The notes: a model not told the origin generated them from the sequence alone. A stretch of 35,271 nucleotides of DNA from Sphingopyxis sp. GW247-27LB (GCF_002277025.1 NZ_NIWD01000002.1:722612-757882); one strand, 5' to 3'; counted from the first letter of the stretch, positions 16,799 to 25,782 are shown. Numbers and translations: made by a program.

Positions 16799-17533
16799 TT
16801 AAGCCTCGACCATAACTTTCGGCAGCGCATGGAAATCGGTGCTGTCGAAGCCGTCGACCATCAGCTTCGCGACGAATTCGCCGACCGCTGCGGGCTCCTT
16901 AATGCTCTGCGGATCCTCGCCCGGATAGGCGCGGGCGCGCATCTGGGTGCGGGTGCCGCCGGGGTCGAGGATCGCGGTGCGGACGTTGGAGATATTGCGC
17001 ATCTCGGCGCCATAGCTGGTCACCAGCACCTCGAGCGCCGCCTTCGACGCCGCATAGGCACCCCAATAGGCGCGGGGTTCGCGCGCAACGCCGGTCGACA
17101 GCGCGAGCAGGCGACCGTGCGCGGCGCGCCGAAGCAGCGGGTCGAAATTGGCGATCAGTGCCTGCTGCGCGACGAGGTTCAGCGTCAGCAGCTTGTTGAA
17201 TTCCTTGCCGTCGATCGCCCCGACCGGAGTCAGCGTGCCGAGCATCGCCGCATTGAGGACGAGCATGTCGAGATGCTGCCAGCGTTCGGCCATCGCGCTC
17301 GCCAGCCGGGCGATGCTGTCGCCGTCGGTCAGGTCGAGCGGAGCGATCGTCGCGCTGCCGCCGGCGGCGTGGATACGGTCTTCGAGCTCTTCGAGTCCGC
17401 CCGCGGTGCGCGCGGTGATCACGACATGCGCGCCGCGCGCCGCCAGCGCCTCGGCGATCGCTTCGCCGATCCCGCGGCTCGCGCCGGTAACGAGCGCGAC
17501 CTGGCCCGCCAGCTCTTCAGTCACTTTGCTCAT
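16799..17533 (-). CDS. Short-chain dehydrogenase/reductase
   Basis: A 244-residue classical SDR. The NAD(P)-binding motif TGASRGIG is at 16-23, NAAM at 94-97, the catalytic Ser is Ser146 (LSTG), and Tyr160 and Lys164 form Y-x-x-x-K. LDPGGTRTQM after them is the usual P-G loop. Arg20 and the Arg42 region (TARTAGG) suggest a preference for NADP(H). The ATG at 17533 lies four bases after the purF stop, so it is co-transcribed with purF. Its substrate is unknown; the neighbour gives no direct clue, since no purine step needs an SDR. Confidence 0.92.
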   Translation of the reverse strand: MSKVTEELAGQVALVTGASRGIGEAIAEALAARGAHVVITARTAGGLEELEDRIHAAGGSATIAPLDLTDGDSIARLASAMAERWQHLDMLVLNAAMLGTLTPVGAIDGKEFNKLLTLNLVAQQALIANFDPLLRRAAHGRLLALSTGVAREPRAYWGAYAASKAALEVLVTSYGAEMRNISNVRTAILDPGGTRTQMRARAYPGEDPQSIKEPAAVGEFVAKLMVDGFDSTDFHALPKVMVEA

Positions 17534-17537
17534 TGTG

Positions 17538-18995
17538 TCAGACAACCCGTTCGGCAAGCAGCGAAAATTGGTCTTCCAGCGCATGCTCGTCGAAATCGGT
17601 CAGCGTGGTCGGATAGGCGCCCGTGAAGCAGGCGTCGCAATATTGCGGAATATCGTCGTTGCGCTTCGCTTCGCCGAGCGCGCGGTAGAGGCCGTCGATG
17701 GTCAGAAAGGCGAGGCTGTCGGCGTTGATGAAATTCGCCATCTGACCGATCGTCATCTGCGCCGCGAGCAGCTTGGCGCGCTCGGGCGTGTCGACGCCAT
17801 AGAAGCAGCTGTGCTGGGTCGGCGGGCTCGCGATACGCATATGCACCTCGGCCGCGCCCGCGTCGCGCATCATCTGCACGATCTTCAGGCTGGTCGTGCC
17901 GCGCACGATCGAATCGTCGATCAGCACGATCCGCTTGCCCGCGATCAGCGCGCGGTTGGCGTTGTGCTTCAGCTTGACGCCCAGGTGGCGGACCTTGTCG
18001 CCGGGCTGGATGAAGGTGCGCCCGACATAGTGCGAGCGGATGATCCCGAGTTCGAAGGGAATGCCCGATTCCTGCGCATAGCCGATCGCCGCGGGCGTGC
18101 CCGAATCGGGGACGGGGATGACGAGATCGGCATCGACGGGATTTTCGCGTGCCAGCTCGGCGCCGATCGCCTTGCGCACCGAATAGACGCTGGTGCCGTC
18201 GACGATCGAATCGGGACGCGAGAAATAGACATATTCGAAGATGCACGGGCGCGCGGAACGCTCGGCAAAGGGATGGTGCGACGTCAGTTCGCCGTCGCGG
18301 ATGATGACCAGCTCGCCCGGCTCGACCGACCGCACGAATTCGGCGCCGACGACGTCGAGCGCCACCGTTTCGGACGCGAGGATGAAGGCGTCGTTGAGCT
18401 TGCCGATGACGAGCGGACGAATGCCGAGCGGATCGCGGCAGCCGATCATGCCTTCCGCGGTCAGCACGATCAGCGAATAGGCGCCTTCGACCTGCTTCAG
18501 CGCATCGATGAAACGATCGAGCAGGGTACGATAACTCGACGTCGCGACGAGGTGGATGATCACCTCGGTATCGCTGGTCGACTGGAAGATCGAGCCGCGG
18601 CGGACAAGGATCTTCCGCAGCGCCACGGCGTTCGAGATATTGCCGTTGTGCGCAACCGCGAAACCGCCGGTGGCAAGGTCGGCGAACAGCGGCTGGACGT
18701 TGCGCAGCGCGGTTTCGCCCGTCGTCGAATAGCGGACATGGCCGATCGCCGAGGCGCCGGCGAGCTGGCGCATGATGTCGTCGCGGTCGAAATTGCCCGC
18801 GACATGGCCCATCGCGCGGTGGGTGTGGAATTCCTTGCCGTCGAAGCCGGTGATGCCCGCGGCTTCCTGTCCGCGATGCTGCAGCGCGTGGAGGCCGAGC
18901 GCGACGACCGCGGCGGCGCTGTCGGCGCCATGGATGCCAAAGACGCCGCACTCCTCGCGGAGCTTGTCGTCGTCGAAAGGATGGGTCGTCAGCAT
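17538..18995 (-). CDS. purF: Amidophosphoribosyltransferase
   Basis: A 485-residue PurF, which converts PRPP and glutamine to phosphoribosylamine, the first committed step of purine synthesis. The sequence [15 protein letters not shown] precedes Cys16, which after propeptide cleavage becomes the N-terminal nucleophile (CGVFGI). The Ntn glutaminase domain has [18 protein letters not shown] and HNGNISN. The PRPP loop [13 protein letters not shown] marks the C-terminal phosphoribosyltransferase domain. The ATG at 18995 is chosen because it gives a normal-length propeptide; the frame is open to 19052. Divergent from hisI across 133 bases. No PurR box was recognised. Confidence 0.96.
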   Translation of the reverse strand: MLTTHPFDDDKLREECGVFGIHGADSAAAVVALGLHALQHRGQEAAGITGFDGKEFHTHRAMGHVAGNFDRDDIMRQLAGASAIGHVRYSTTGETALRNVQPLFADLATGGFAVAHNGNISNAVALRKILVRRGSIFQSTSDTEVIIHLVATSSYRTLLDRFIDALKQVEGAYSLIVLTAEGMIGCRDPLGIRPLVIGKLNDAFILASETVALDVVGAEFVRSVEPGELVIIRDGELTSHHPFAERSARPCIFEYVYFSRPDSIVDGTSVYSVRKAIGAELARENPVDADLVIPVPDSGTPAAIGYAQESGIPFELGIIRSHYVGRTFIQPGDKVRHLGVKLKHNANRALIAGKRIVLIDDSIVRGTTSLKIVQMMRDAGAAEVHMRIASPPTQHSCFYGVDTPERAKLLAAQMTIGQMANFINADSLAFLTIDGLYRALGEAKRNDDIPQYCDACFTGAYPTTLTDFDEHALEDQFSLLAERVV

Positions 18996-19087
18996 GATGA
19001 TCCGGGGCGTTGGGGGCGGCAACTGGCGCGCATATAGGAGCGCCGAAGGCAAATGTCGCCCCCTTGTTTGGACTCTTTTCGGAAAGG

Positions 19088-19123
19088 GGCCTTTTCAGGC
19101 GCCGCCGGCCTGTCCTAAAGGCC
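19088..19123 (+). promoter_or_regulatory. Two-part hairpin covering the hisI ribosome binding site
   Basis: GGCCTTT (19088-19094) pairs with AAAGGCC (19117-19123), and inside it CAGGC (19096-19100) pairs with GCCTG (19108-19112) around a GCCGCCG loop. The outer right arm contains AAAGG, the only Shine-Dalgarno-like stretch before the hisI ATG at 19129, so the folded RNA would hide it. This may be translational control or a consequence of high GC. Confidence 0.35.
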
Positions 19124-19128
19124 GTGTC

Positions 19129-19509
19129 ATGGCCGACCCGCGCGACACCACCGACCGTTTCCTTCCCCGCTTCGATGCCGCCGGGCTGGTGACCGCGATC
19201 GTCGTCGACGTCGACACGCGCGCGCTGCTGATGGTCGCGCATATGAACGCCGAGGCGATCCGGCTGACGCAGGAAACGGGACAGGCGCATTTCTGGTCGC
19301 GATCGCGCAGCGCGCTGTGGCGCAAGGGCGAAACGTCCGGGAACGGGCTGTCGCTGGTCGAGATGCGCGTCGATTGCGACCAGGATGCGCTGCTGCTGGT
19401 TGTGCGGCCCGCGGGGCCGGCGTGCCACACCGGGCGCCGTTCCTGCTTCTATCGCCGGGTCGAGCGCGACGGGAGCCTGACCTTCCTCGAAAACGATGCG
19501 CAGGGCTAG
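19129..19509 (+). CDS. hisI: Phosphoribosyl-AMP cyclohydrolase
   Basis: A 126-residue single-domain HisI, the third step of histidine synthesis (opening the adenine ring of PR-AMP). [37 protein letters not shown] and the zinc ligands in [11 protein letters not shown] and ACHTGRRSC are all present. There is no HisE fusion, as is usual in alphaproteobacteria. It is not in a his operon here; it stands alone with a lipoprotein gene that overlaps its end by 14 bases. The ATG at 19129 is the first in the conserved frame. Confidence 0.95.
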   Translation: MADPRDTTDRFLPRFDAAGLVTAIVVDVDTRALLMVAHMNAEAIRLTQETGQAHFWSRSRSALWRKGETSGNGLSLVEMRVDCDQDALLLVVRPAGPACHTGRRSCFYRRVERDGSLTFLENDAQG

Positions 19510-20035
19510 CCTGCCGCTCCTGGCGGGCGCGCTGCTCCTAACGGGTTGCGACCGGCCGCCGCCGGAACAGGAAGCCCGGTCGATCGACGCGGACAATCCG
19601 CTCGAACTCGCGGCGCGCGAACGCGGCGTCGTGCGACCCGATGCGGCCGAGCCGACCGGCGTGTTCGAGCGCGCGCACGAGCTGGGGCGCGATGCGTTGT
19701 GCGTGGTGCCCGACGGTGCGGGGCGGTGGCGCTTTGCCGTCAGCGCGGCGTTCGGCACGGGCTTTTCATGTCGAGCAAGTGGCTCGGTCGCGCGCGAAGG
19801 CGACGGCTGGCGCTTCACTTTCGCCGGCGTCGAGGATTGCAGCGTCGTCTTGCGCGAGGAAGAAGATGAGCTGCGGCTGCCGGGAAGCCTGCCGTCACAG
19901 TGCGACAGCCTGTGTCCGGGCCGCGCCTCGCTCGCGGGGCTGCGGCTGCCGCGCGCGAGTTGGTCGGTCGCCGACGCGAAACGCTTGCAGATGCGCGACG
20001 AAGAGGGCAATAACACCCGGCCCTGCGCCGATTGA
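19496..20035 (+). CDS. Cysteine-rich lipoprotein, function unknown
   Basis: A 179-residue protein. A lipoprotein signal peptide ([18 protein letters not shown]) has a good lipobox, L-T-G-C, with Cys18. The mature part holds six more cysteines (69, 92, 115, 136, 140, 177), an even number that could form three disulfides in the periplasm. It is acidic and has no transmembrane segment or recognised domain. The start overlaps hisI by 14 bases, so the two are translationally linked. I do not recognise the family; it is likely a lineage-specific envelope protein. Confidence 0.72.
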   Translation: MRRASLPLLAGALLLTGCDRPPPEQEARSIDADNPLELAARERGVVRPDAAEPTGVFERAHELGRDALCVVPDGAGRWRFAVSAAFGTGFSCRASGSVAREGDGWRFTFAGVEDCSVVLREEEDELRLPGSLPSQCDSLCPGRASLAGLRLPRASWSVADAKRLQMRDEEGNNTRPCAD

Positions 20036-20065
20036 ACCGCGGGCCTCCCCTCGATTCCGCGAGCC

Positions 20066-20094
20066 TTGACGTTCACGTCAACGGAAACTAATCC
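20066..20094 (+). promoter_or_regulatory. Promoter and operator dyad of the MerR regulator gene
   Basis: TTGACGTTCACGTCAA (20066-20081) has two perfect seven-base arms around TC. Its first six bases also serve as a -35 (TTGACG), followed by a 17-base spacer and TAATCC (20089-20094). The predicted transcript start, near 20101, almost coincides with the ATG at 20102, which suggests a leaderless mRNA. The dyad resembles the ACGT-NN-ACGT sites recalled for LiuR-type MerR regulators. Bound regulator would cover the -35 and spacer, so autoregulation is likely. Confidence 0.6.
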
Positions 20095-20101
20095 TGTCAT
20101 C

Positions 20102-20533
20102 ATGACCGAAGAATACGGCCACGCCCATATCGACACGCCCGATCATCTGGGGCGCGAACAGTTCAGCATCACCGATTTGTCGACCGAATTCGGCGTGACC
20201 GCGCGTGCGCTGCGCTTCTATGAGGACGAGGGGCTGATCAGCCCGTCGCGCAAGGGGCTGTCGCGCATCTATTCGAAGCGCGATCGCGCTCGGCTCGCCT
20301 GGATATTGCGTGCCAAGCGCACCGGCTTCAGCCTCGCCGACATTCGCGAGATGATCGACCTCTACGACGTCGGCGACGGCCGCAAGCTGCAGCGCCAGGT
20401 GACGATAGAGAAATGCCAGGAACGCATCGCGCTCCTGCGCCGCCAGCGCGACGATATTGACAGCGCTGTAGATGAGCTGTCACGGTTCATCGATACGGTG
20501 AAGAAGGTCGACGCCGGCCAGAAGGCCGGCTGA
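20102..20533 (+). CDS. MerR family regulator, LiuR-like
   Basis: A 143-residue protein. The winged helix-turn-helix spans about residues 19-87: [20 protein letters not shown], then [13 protein letters not shown] and [12 protein letters not shown] dimerisation coiled coil covers about 98-135. No metal-binding cysteines of the MerR/CueR type are present (one isolated Cys), which fits the LiuR group that senses acyl-CoA or amino-acid degradation intermediates. The start at 20102 follows a promoter dyad so closely that the mRNA may be leaderless. It is 55 bases before an acyl-CoA dehydrogenase gene, and a leucine-degradation locus lies within 4 kb, so control of acyl-CoA catabolism is a reasonable inference. 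Confidence 0.88.
   Translation: MTEEYGHAHIDTPDHLGREQFSITDLSTEFGVTARALRFYEDEGLISPSRKGLSRIYSKRDRARLAWILRAKRTGFSLADIREMIDLYDVGDGRKLQRQVTIEKCQERIALLRRQRDDIDSAVDELSRFIDTVKKVDAGQKAG
20513..20530 (+). terminator. Hairpin at the end of the MerR gene
   Basis: GCCGGCC, loop AGAA, GGCCGGC form a perfect seven-base stem in the last codons of the MerR gene, just before its stop. No T-tract follows, and the acyl-CoA dehydrogenase gene starts 55 bases on, so it may attenuate transcription or do nothing. Low confidence. Confidence 0.25.
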
Positions 20534-20588
20534 GCCGCTCCCCAGGCAAGGACCGATTGCTGACACCCGATTCTCAGAAGGATACCCC

Positions 20589-22388
20589 ATGCCCGTCTAT
20601 CGCGCTCCCGTGCAGGATACGCTGTTCCTGATCAACGACATGCTCGGCATCGAACGCTACGCCAACCTGCCAGGGTTCGCCAACGCCACGCCCGACATGG
20701 TCGAGGCGGTACTGAGCGAGGCGGGGAAATTCTGCGAGGAGGTGCTTTTCCCGATCAACTATTCGGGCGACCAGGAAGGCTGCACGCGGCACGACGACGG
20801 CTCGGTGACGACGCCGAAAGGATTCAAGGAAGCCTATAAGGCCTATTGCGACGCCGGCTGGACGCTGCTGACCCAGCCCGAGGCGTTCGGCGGGCAGGGG
20901 CTGCCGCACGTCGTCGGCTTCCCGGTCGAGGAATATCGCATGGCCGCCAACCAGGCCTTTTCCATGTACCCCGGGCTGACCCAGGCGGCGGTCGCCGCGA
21001 TTCTGGTCAAGGGATCGGACGAGCAGAAGGCCACCTATGCGCCCAGGATGATCTCGGGCGAATGGGGCGGCACGATGAACCTGACCGAGCCGCATTGCGG
21101 CACCGACCTCGGCCTGATCCGTACCCGCGCGGTGCCGAACGGCGACGGCAGCTATGACGTCACGGGCACCAAGATCTTCATCTCGTCGGGCGAGCATGAC
21201 CTCACCGACAACATCATCCACCTCGTGCTGGCGAAGACCCCCGACGCACCCGACAGCGTCAAGGGCATCTCGCTGTTCATCGTGCCCAAGTTCCTCGTGA
21301 ACGAGGACGGCTCGCTGGGTGAACGCAACAGCCTCTCGTGCGGCTCGATCGAGCACAAGATGGGCATCCATGCCAACGCGACCTGCGTGATGAATTACGA
21401 CGGCGCGAAGGGCTGGATGGTCGGCGAGGAGAACAAGGGGCTCGCGGCGATGTTCGTGATGATGAACGCCGCGCGGCTCGGGGTCGGCATCCAGGGGCTC
21501 GGCCAGGCCGACATCGCGTTCCAGAACGCGGTCCAGTACGCGCAGGACCGCCGCCAGGGGCGCGCGCTCACCGGCCCGCAGGATCCGCAGGAAAAGGCCG
21601 ACCCGCTGTTCGTCCACCCTGACGTGCGCCGCATGCTGATGGACGGCAAGGCGGTGGTCGAGGGGCTGCGCGCGCTCTGCCTGTGGGGGGCGCTGCAGGT
21701 CGATCTGTCGCACGCGGCGGAGAGCGAGGAGGAGCGGCAGCAGGCCGACGACCTCGTCAGCCTGCTCACTCCGGTGATCAAGGGCTATGGCACCGACAAG
21801 GGCTATGAGGTCGCGACCAACGCGCAGCAGGTGTTCGGTGGTCACGGCTACATCGAGGAACAGGGCATGAGCCAATATGTCCGCGATGCCCGCATCACGA
21901 TGATCTACGAGGGCGCGAACGGCGTCCAGGCGATGGATCTCGTCGGCCGCAAGCTCGCGCAGAACGGCGGCCGCGCGGTGCAGGCCTTCTTCGCGGTCGT
22001 CGACGCCGAATGCGCCGCGGCGAAGGACGGTCCGCTCGCCGATTTCGCAGGCCGGCTCGAAAAGGCGAACGGCGAACTCAAGGCCGCGACAATGTGGTTC
22101 ATGGCGAACGGCATGACCAATCCGAACAATGTCGGCGCCGGCGCGCATCATTACATGCACATCATGGGCATTGTCGCGCTGGGCCTGATGTGGCTGCGCA
22201 TGGCCGAGGCGGCGCAGAAGGCGCTGGGCGAAGGCCGCGGCGACAAGGGCTTCCTCGAAGCGAAACTGGTCACCGCGCGCCATTTCGGCGAACGCTTCAT
22301 GCCCGACGCGGGCGCGCTGCGGCGGAAGATCGAAGCGGGCAGCGAAGCGATGATGGCGCTGACCCCGGAACAATTTTTCGCGGCCTGA
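20589..22388 (+). CDS. Acyl-CoA dehydrogenase with extended C-terminal domain
   Basis: A 599-residue flavoprotein, about 200 residues longer than typical short-chain enzymes. An N-terminal helical extension ([20 protein letters not shown]) precedes the ACAD core, with [19 protein letters not shown] and [11 protein letters not shown] for FAD binding, and [20 protein letters not shown] near residue 417 followed by [10 protein letters not shown], where the Glu is the probable catalytic base. A C-terminal helical domain (about 460-599) completes the FadE5/DmdC-like architecture. Substrates in this group range from fatty acyl-CoA to methylmercaptopropionyl-CoA; sequence alone does not decide. AGAAGGA lies six bases before the ATG. 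It is probably under control of the upstream LiuR-like regulator. Confidence 0.93.
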   Translation: MPVYRAPVQDTLFLINDMLGIERYANLPGFANATPDMVEAVLSEAGKFCEEVLFPINYSGDQEGCTRHDDGSVTTPKGFKEAYKAYCDAGWTLLTQPEAFGGQGLPHVVGFPVEEYRMAANQAFSMYPGLTQAAVAAILVKGSDEQKATYAPRMISGEWGGTMNLTEPHCGTDLGLIRTRAVPNGDGSYDVTGTKIFISSGEHDLTDNIIHLVLAKTPDAPDSVKGISLFIVPKFLVNEDGSLGERNSLSCGSIEHKMGIHANATCVMNYDGAKGWMVGEENKGLAAMFVMMNAARLGVGIQGLGQADIAFQNAVQYAQDRRQGRALTGPQDPQEKADPLFVHPDVRRMLMDGKAVVEGLRALCLWGALQVDLSHAAESEEERQQADDLVSLLTPVIKGYGTDKGYEVATNAQQVFGGHGYIEEQGMSQYVRDARITMIYEGANGVQAMDLVGRKLAQNGGRAVQAFFAVVDAECAAAKDGPLADFAGRLEKANGELKAATMWFMANGMTNPNNVGAGAHHYMHIMGIVALGLMWLRMAEAAQKALGEGRGDKGFLEAKLVTARHFGERFMPDAGALRRKIEAGSEAMMALTPEQFFAA

Positions 22389-22434
22389 TAGGCCGGCCGC
22401 GCAACCTTCGCCGTCGCCATGCGTGGCGTCGGCA

Positions 22435-23922
22435 ATGAGCGAGGCCGACCTTACCCCCATCGTCGAGGCGGGGCGCAATTGCTGGCGGATCGAGCGCGCG
22501 AATAAGGCGCGGATGATCGTCGACGCCGCCGACTATTACGCCCTGCTCGCACGGCTGATGGCCGATGCGAAGGAGCGCATCCTGCTGATCGGGTGGGATT
22601 TCGACCCGCGCATCGCGCTGACCCCCGACGCCGACGGCAGCGGCGAGGCGCTCGGCCATTATATGCTGCGCCTCGCGAAGAACTGCCCCGAGCGCGACAT
22701 CGACATATTGCGCTGGAATTTCGGCGGACTGAAGCAGTTCGCGATGCCGAGCATCGTCGCGATGGTCGCGCGGTGGAAGGTCACGCGCTCGATCAGCTTC
22801 CGGCTCGACAGCGCGCATCCGGCGGGATGCAGCCATCATCAGAAAGTCGCGGTCTTCGACGATCATCTCGCGGTGTGCGGCGGGATCGACGTCGGTTCGA
22901 GCCGCTGGGACACGCGCGAGCATCAGGACGACGATCCGCACCGCCGAACGCCGGGCGGCAAACCCTATATGCCGTGGCACGATTCGACGATGATCCTCGC
23001 GGGACCCGTCGGCGAGGCGCTCGCCGACCTCGGCAACGAGCGCTGGCAGCGCGCGACGAGCAAGCCGCTCCGCGATCTGAGCGGGGTGGGCGAGAGCTGG
23101 CCCGACGACCTCGACCCCGATTTTCGCGACGTCGACGTCGCGATCTCGCGCACTCGCGCCGAATATGACGGCTATCCCGAAATCCGCGAGATCGAGCAAC
23201 TCTATCTCGACCTCATTATGGGTGCCAGGCGCTTCGTCTATTTCGAGAATCAATATTTCACTTGCGGCAAGATCGCCGCCGCCATCGCCGAGCGGCTGAG
23301 CGAAGACGATCCGCCCGAATTCGTCATGGTGATGCCGAAGACCGCCGATGGATGGCTCGAACAGATGGCGATGGATGCCGCGCGGGTGAAGCTGGTGCGC
23401 GAGATCGCCAAGGCGAAGCATGGCGACCGGCTGAAGGTCTATTACCCCCGCACGGCGGGGGGCGACCCCATCTATGTCCACGCCAAGACCGCGATCGTCG
23501 ATGACCGGCTGATCCGCGTCGGGTCGTCGAACATGAACAATCGCTCGATGGGCCTCGACAGCGAATGCGACGTGACGATCGACGCGGCGCTATCGGCGAA
23601 CCGCGGGATCGAGCCGACGATCACCCGGCTGCGCGAATCGCTGATCGCCGAGCATCTGGGGGTGGAACCCGCCGAGGTCGCGCGCCTCTTCGAGCGCACG
23701 GAGTCGCTGATCGAAACGATCGAAGCGCTCCGCGGCGACGGGCGATCACTCGAACTGCTCGATCTCGTCGCGCCGGGTCCCTTCGACGACTTTATCGCCG
23801 AGAATGAACTGCTCGACCCGACGAGCCCCGACGCGATGTTCGAAAGCCTGACCGAGCGCGGCCTGAAGAAAAGCTGGCACCGCGGCAAGGCGTGGATGAA
23901 GCGACGGCGGCCGTTCAAATAG
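22435..23922 (+). CDS. Phospholipase D-like protein with two HKD motifs
   Basis: A 495-residue protein. The first HKD motif is in GCSHHQKVAVFDDHLAVCGG and the second in YVHAKTAIVDDRLIRVGSSN, followed by NNRSMGLDSE, so both halves of the active site are intact. The spacing between motifs resembles eukaryotic-type phospholipase D rather than cardiolipin synthase, since no N-terminal transmembrane helices are present. Likely activity is cleavage or exchange of phosphodiester head groups. The start is uncertain: ATG at 22435 or GTG at 22423; neither has a clear Shine-Dalgarno. It begins 46 bases after the acyl-CoA dehydrogenase gene and ends just before a large inverted repeat. Confidence 0.88.
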   Translation: MSEADLTPIVEAGRNCWRIERANKARMIVDAADYYALLARLMADAKERILLIGWDFDPRIALTPDADGSGEALGHYMLRLAKNCPERDIDILRWNFGGLKQFAMPSIVAMVARWKVTRSISFRLDSAHPAGCSHHQKVAVFDDHLAVCGGIDVGSSRWDTREHQDDDPHRRTPGGKPYMPWHDSTMILAGPVGEALADLGNERWQRATSKPLRDLSGVGESWPDDLDPDFRDVDVAISRTRAEYDGYPEIREIEQLYLDLIMGARRFVYFENQYFTCGKIAAAIAERLSEDDPPEFVMVMPKTADGWLEQMAMDAARVKLVREIAKAKHGDRLKVYYPRTAGGDPIYVHAKTAIVDDRLIRVGSSNMNNRSMGLDSECDVTIDAALSANRGIEPTITRLRESLIAEHLGVEPAEVARLFERTESLIETIEALRGDGRSLELLDLVAPGPFDDFIAENELLDPTSPDAMFESLTERGLKKSWHRGKAWMKRRRPFK

Positions 23923-23926
23923 CTAC

Positions 23927-24004
23927 CCGTCATTGCGAGCGAAGCGAAGCAATCCAGAATGTGACAAGCCGCTCTGGATTGCTTCGCTTCGCTCGCAATG
24001 ACGG
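23927..24004. repeat. Perfect 32-bp inverted repeat, dispersed palindromic element and likely bidirectional terminator
   Basis: Arm 23927-23958 (begins CCGTCATTGCGAGCGAAGCG) is exactly the reverse complement of 23973-24004, with a 14-base loop (ATGTGACAAGCCGC). It occupies the gap between two convergent genes. The arm sequence, with GAGCGAAGCGAAGCAATCC, matches my recollection of a palindromic repeat scattered in many proteobacterial genomes, of the REP/BIME kind. The transcript from either strand would fold into a very stable hairpin and could end or protect both mRNAs. Confidence 0.85.
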
Positions 24005-24017
24005 AAACGGGCGCTGC

Positions 24018-24869
24018 CTAATCCGCCAGCGACAGCAAATGCCGTGCCTGCTTGAGGTGCGGCGCGTCGACCATCTTGCCGTCGACCTGCAACACCCCGG
24101 CGCCCGGATGGGCGGCGAAGGCGTCAACGATCGCCTGCGCGCGCGACACCTCGTCCGCCGAGGGGGTGAAGGCGGCGTTGATCGGCGCAACCTGTGACGG
24201 ATGGATCGCCATCATGCCGGTGAAACCGTCGCGCCGCGCACGCGCGGCATAGGTGGCAAGGCCCGCCTCGTCCTTGATCGCCGGAAACACCGTGTCGATC
24301 GCGGCGACGCCCGCGGCGTGGGCCGCGAACAGCGTCAGCGCGCGCGCGACCCGATAGGGTTCGGTATAGCCGCCGTCGGCCTCGCGGCTCGTCGCGGCGC
24401 CGATCGCGGCGGGCAGGTCCTCGGCGCCCCAGGTCAGCCCGACAAGCCGGTCCCTCGCTTCGCGATAGCTGCCGAGCGTGAAGATCGCCGACGGCGTTTC
24501 CGTGGCGATCGGCAGGATCGCGGGCAGCGAGGCGTCGGGCGCCGATTCGCTGCGCAATATCGTGTCGATCTGCGCGATGCTCGGCGCGCCCTCGGCCTTG
24601 GGCAGCATGATCGCATCGGGACGAGCGGCGGCGATCGCGGCGATATCGGCGGCCGTCATATGCCCGTCGAGCGGATTGACGCGCACCAGCGTCACCACCT
24701 CGCGCGTGCCCGCGAGATAGTCGGCGACCGCCGTGCGCGCCGCCTCCTTGTTCGCGGGCGACACCGAATCCTCGAGGTCGAGGATGATCGCGTCGGCCCC
24801 CGATGCCGCCGCCTTGGCAAAGCGTTCGGGCCGGTCGCCTGGGACGAAAAGGAGGGAGCGGAGGCGCAT
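24018..24869 (-). CDS. CitE-like HpcH/HpaI-fold CoA-ester lyase
   Basis: A 283-residue TIM-barrel lyase. It begins with RSLLFVPGDRPERF, continues to AIILDLEDSV (residues 28-37), Arg63 in VRVNPLDG, and Glu124 (IATETPSA) with Asp151 (WGAEDL) as the probable Mg2+ ligands. IHPSQV near the end is also conserved. Family members cleave malyl-, citramalyl- or methylmalyl-CoA. Its place as last gene of a methylcrotonyl-CoA carboxylase operon, directly after a MaoC hydratase, matches M. tuberculosis Rv2498c, which I recall as a bifunctional lyase for itaconate and leucine breakdown. A role as HMG-CoA lyase here is inference. Its ATG overlaps the MaoC stop by one base. Confidence 0.88.
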   Translation of the reverse strand: MRLRSLLFVPGDRPERFAKAAASGADAIILDLEDSVSPANKEAARTAVADYLAGTREVVTLVRVNPLDGHMTAADIAAIAAARPDAIMLPKAEGAPSIAQIDTILRSESAPDASLPAILPIATETPSAIFTLGSYREARDRLVGLTWGAEDLPAAIGAATSREADGGYTEPYRVARALTLFAAHAAGVAAIDTVFPAIKDEAGLATYAARARRDGFTGMMAIHPSQVAPINAAFTPSADEVSRAQAIVDAFAAHPGAGVLQVDGKMVDAPHLKQARHLLSLAD

Positions 24870-25321
24870 CAGGCGTCTTTCTTCTTGATCAGCGCCGATC
24901 GTTCGCATTGGCAGACGATCTCGTCGCGCTGGTTGATGCAGCGGTGCAGGAAGGTCACGATACCCGCATTCGGCCGTGATTTCGATTCCTTGAGGCCGAT
25001 GACCTCGCTGGTCGCGCGCAACGTGTCGCCGAGAAACACCGGCTTCGGCATCACCAGCTTGTCGTAGCCGAGGTTCGCGACAAGCGTGCCGAGCGTCGTG
25101 TCGCCGACCGACAGCCCGACCATCAGGCTGAAGGTGAAGGTGCCGTTGACGAGGATCTGACCGAACTCCGACGCCTTCGCCGCCTCGATGTCGAGATGCA
25201 GCGGCTGCGGATTGTGCGTCATCGTCGTGAACAGCAGATTGTCGGTCTCGGTCACCGTGCGCCGGATGTCGTGGACGATGCTGTCCCCGACCTGCCATTC
25301 GTCGAAAAATTTGCCTGCCAT
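24869..25321 (-). CDS. MaoC-fold (single hotdog) acyl-CoA hydratase-like protein
   Basis: A 150-residue single-hotdog protein: [47 protein letters not shown] and [14 protein letters not shown] follow the MaoC order. In the hydratase motif the position of the catalytic Asp of R-specific enoyl-CoA hydratase (D-x-N-P-L-H) appears to be Asn37, with His42 kept, and the usual H-G-M is N-G-T. It resembles the mesaconyl-/itaconyl-CoA hydratase side of the family and M. tuberculosis Rv2499c. By context it should hydrate 3-methylglutaconyl-CoA, replacing the absent LiuC; this is inference. Tightly packed: the GNAT stop is two bases before its start. Confidence 0.87.
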   Translation of the reverse strand: MAGKFFDEWQVGDSIVHDIRRTVTETDNLLFTTMTHNPQPLHLDIEAAKASEFGQILVNGTFTFSLMVGLSVGDTTLGTLVANLGYDKLVMPKPVFLGDTLRATSEVIGLKESKSRPNAGIVTFLHRCINQRDEIVCQCERSALIKKKDA

Positions 25322-25323
25322 GG

Positions 25324-25782
25324 TCAGTCCCTCAGATGCAGTTTCATGCCGACATGACTCTGGACGAAGCCGAGCCGGGCGTAAAAGCGGTGCGCGTCGG
25401 TGCGGCTCGCCGACGATGTGAGCTGGACCAGCTTGCAGTCGCGCACGCGGCACTGCTCGACCGCCCACAGGATCATCCGCTCGCCGAGCCGCTGGCCGCG
25501 CAGGTCGCGGACGATACGCACCGCCTCGATCAGCCCGCGCCAGCTGCCCTTGAAGGAGAGGCCCGGAAGGAAGCTGAGCTGCATCGTTCCGACGACGCGG
25601 CCGTTCAGTTCGGCCGCGATCAGGCGCTGGTTGGGGTCGATCTCGATCGCCTCATAGGCTGCCATATAGCGCGGATCGTCGGGACCCGCCTCGCGCCCCG
25701 GCGGAATGGTCTCCTCGGCAAGCATCGCGAGGATCGCGGGCAGGTCCGCAATCGTTGCATCGCGAAGGATCAGATCGCTCAT
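25324..25782 (-). CDS. GNAT family N-acetyltransferase
   Basis: A 152-residue GNAT protein. [20 protein letters not shown] is the first strand-helix unit, and [20 protein letters not shown] contains the acetyl-CoA pyrophosphate loop in the R/Q-x-x-G-x-G/A manner. [15 protein letters not shown] is the C-terminal motif. The acceptor substrate is unknown. Its start overlaps the stop of the carboxylase alpha subunit by ATGA and it is followed after two bases by MaoC, so it is firmly inside the leucine operon. It may acetylate a pathway enzyme or an amine, but nothing in the sequence settles this. Confidence 0.88.
   Translation of the reverse strand: MSDLILRDATIADLPAILAMLAEETIPPGREAGPDDPRYMAAYEAIEIDPNQRLIAAELNGRVVGTMQLSFLPGLSFKGSWRGLIEAVRIVRDLRGQRLGERMILWAVEQCRVRDCKLVQLTSSASRTDAHRFYARLGFVQSHVGMKLHLRD

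Noticed and set aside
20574..22478. A 634-codon open frame antisense to the acyl-CoA dehydrogenase
   Set aside because: Its His/Arg/Ala-rich low-complexity composition is typical of the mirror frame of a high-GC gene; no start signal or motif.
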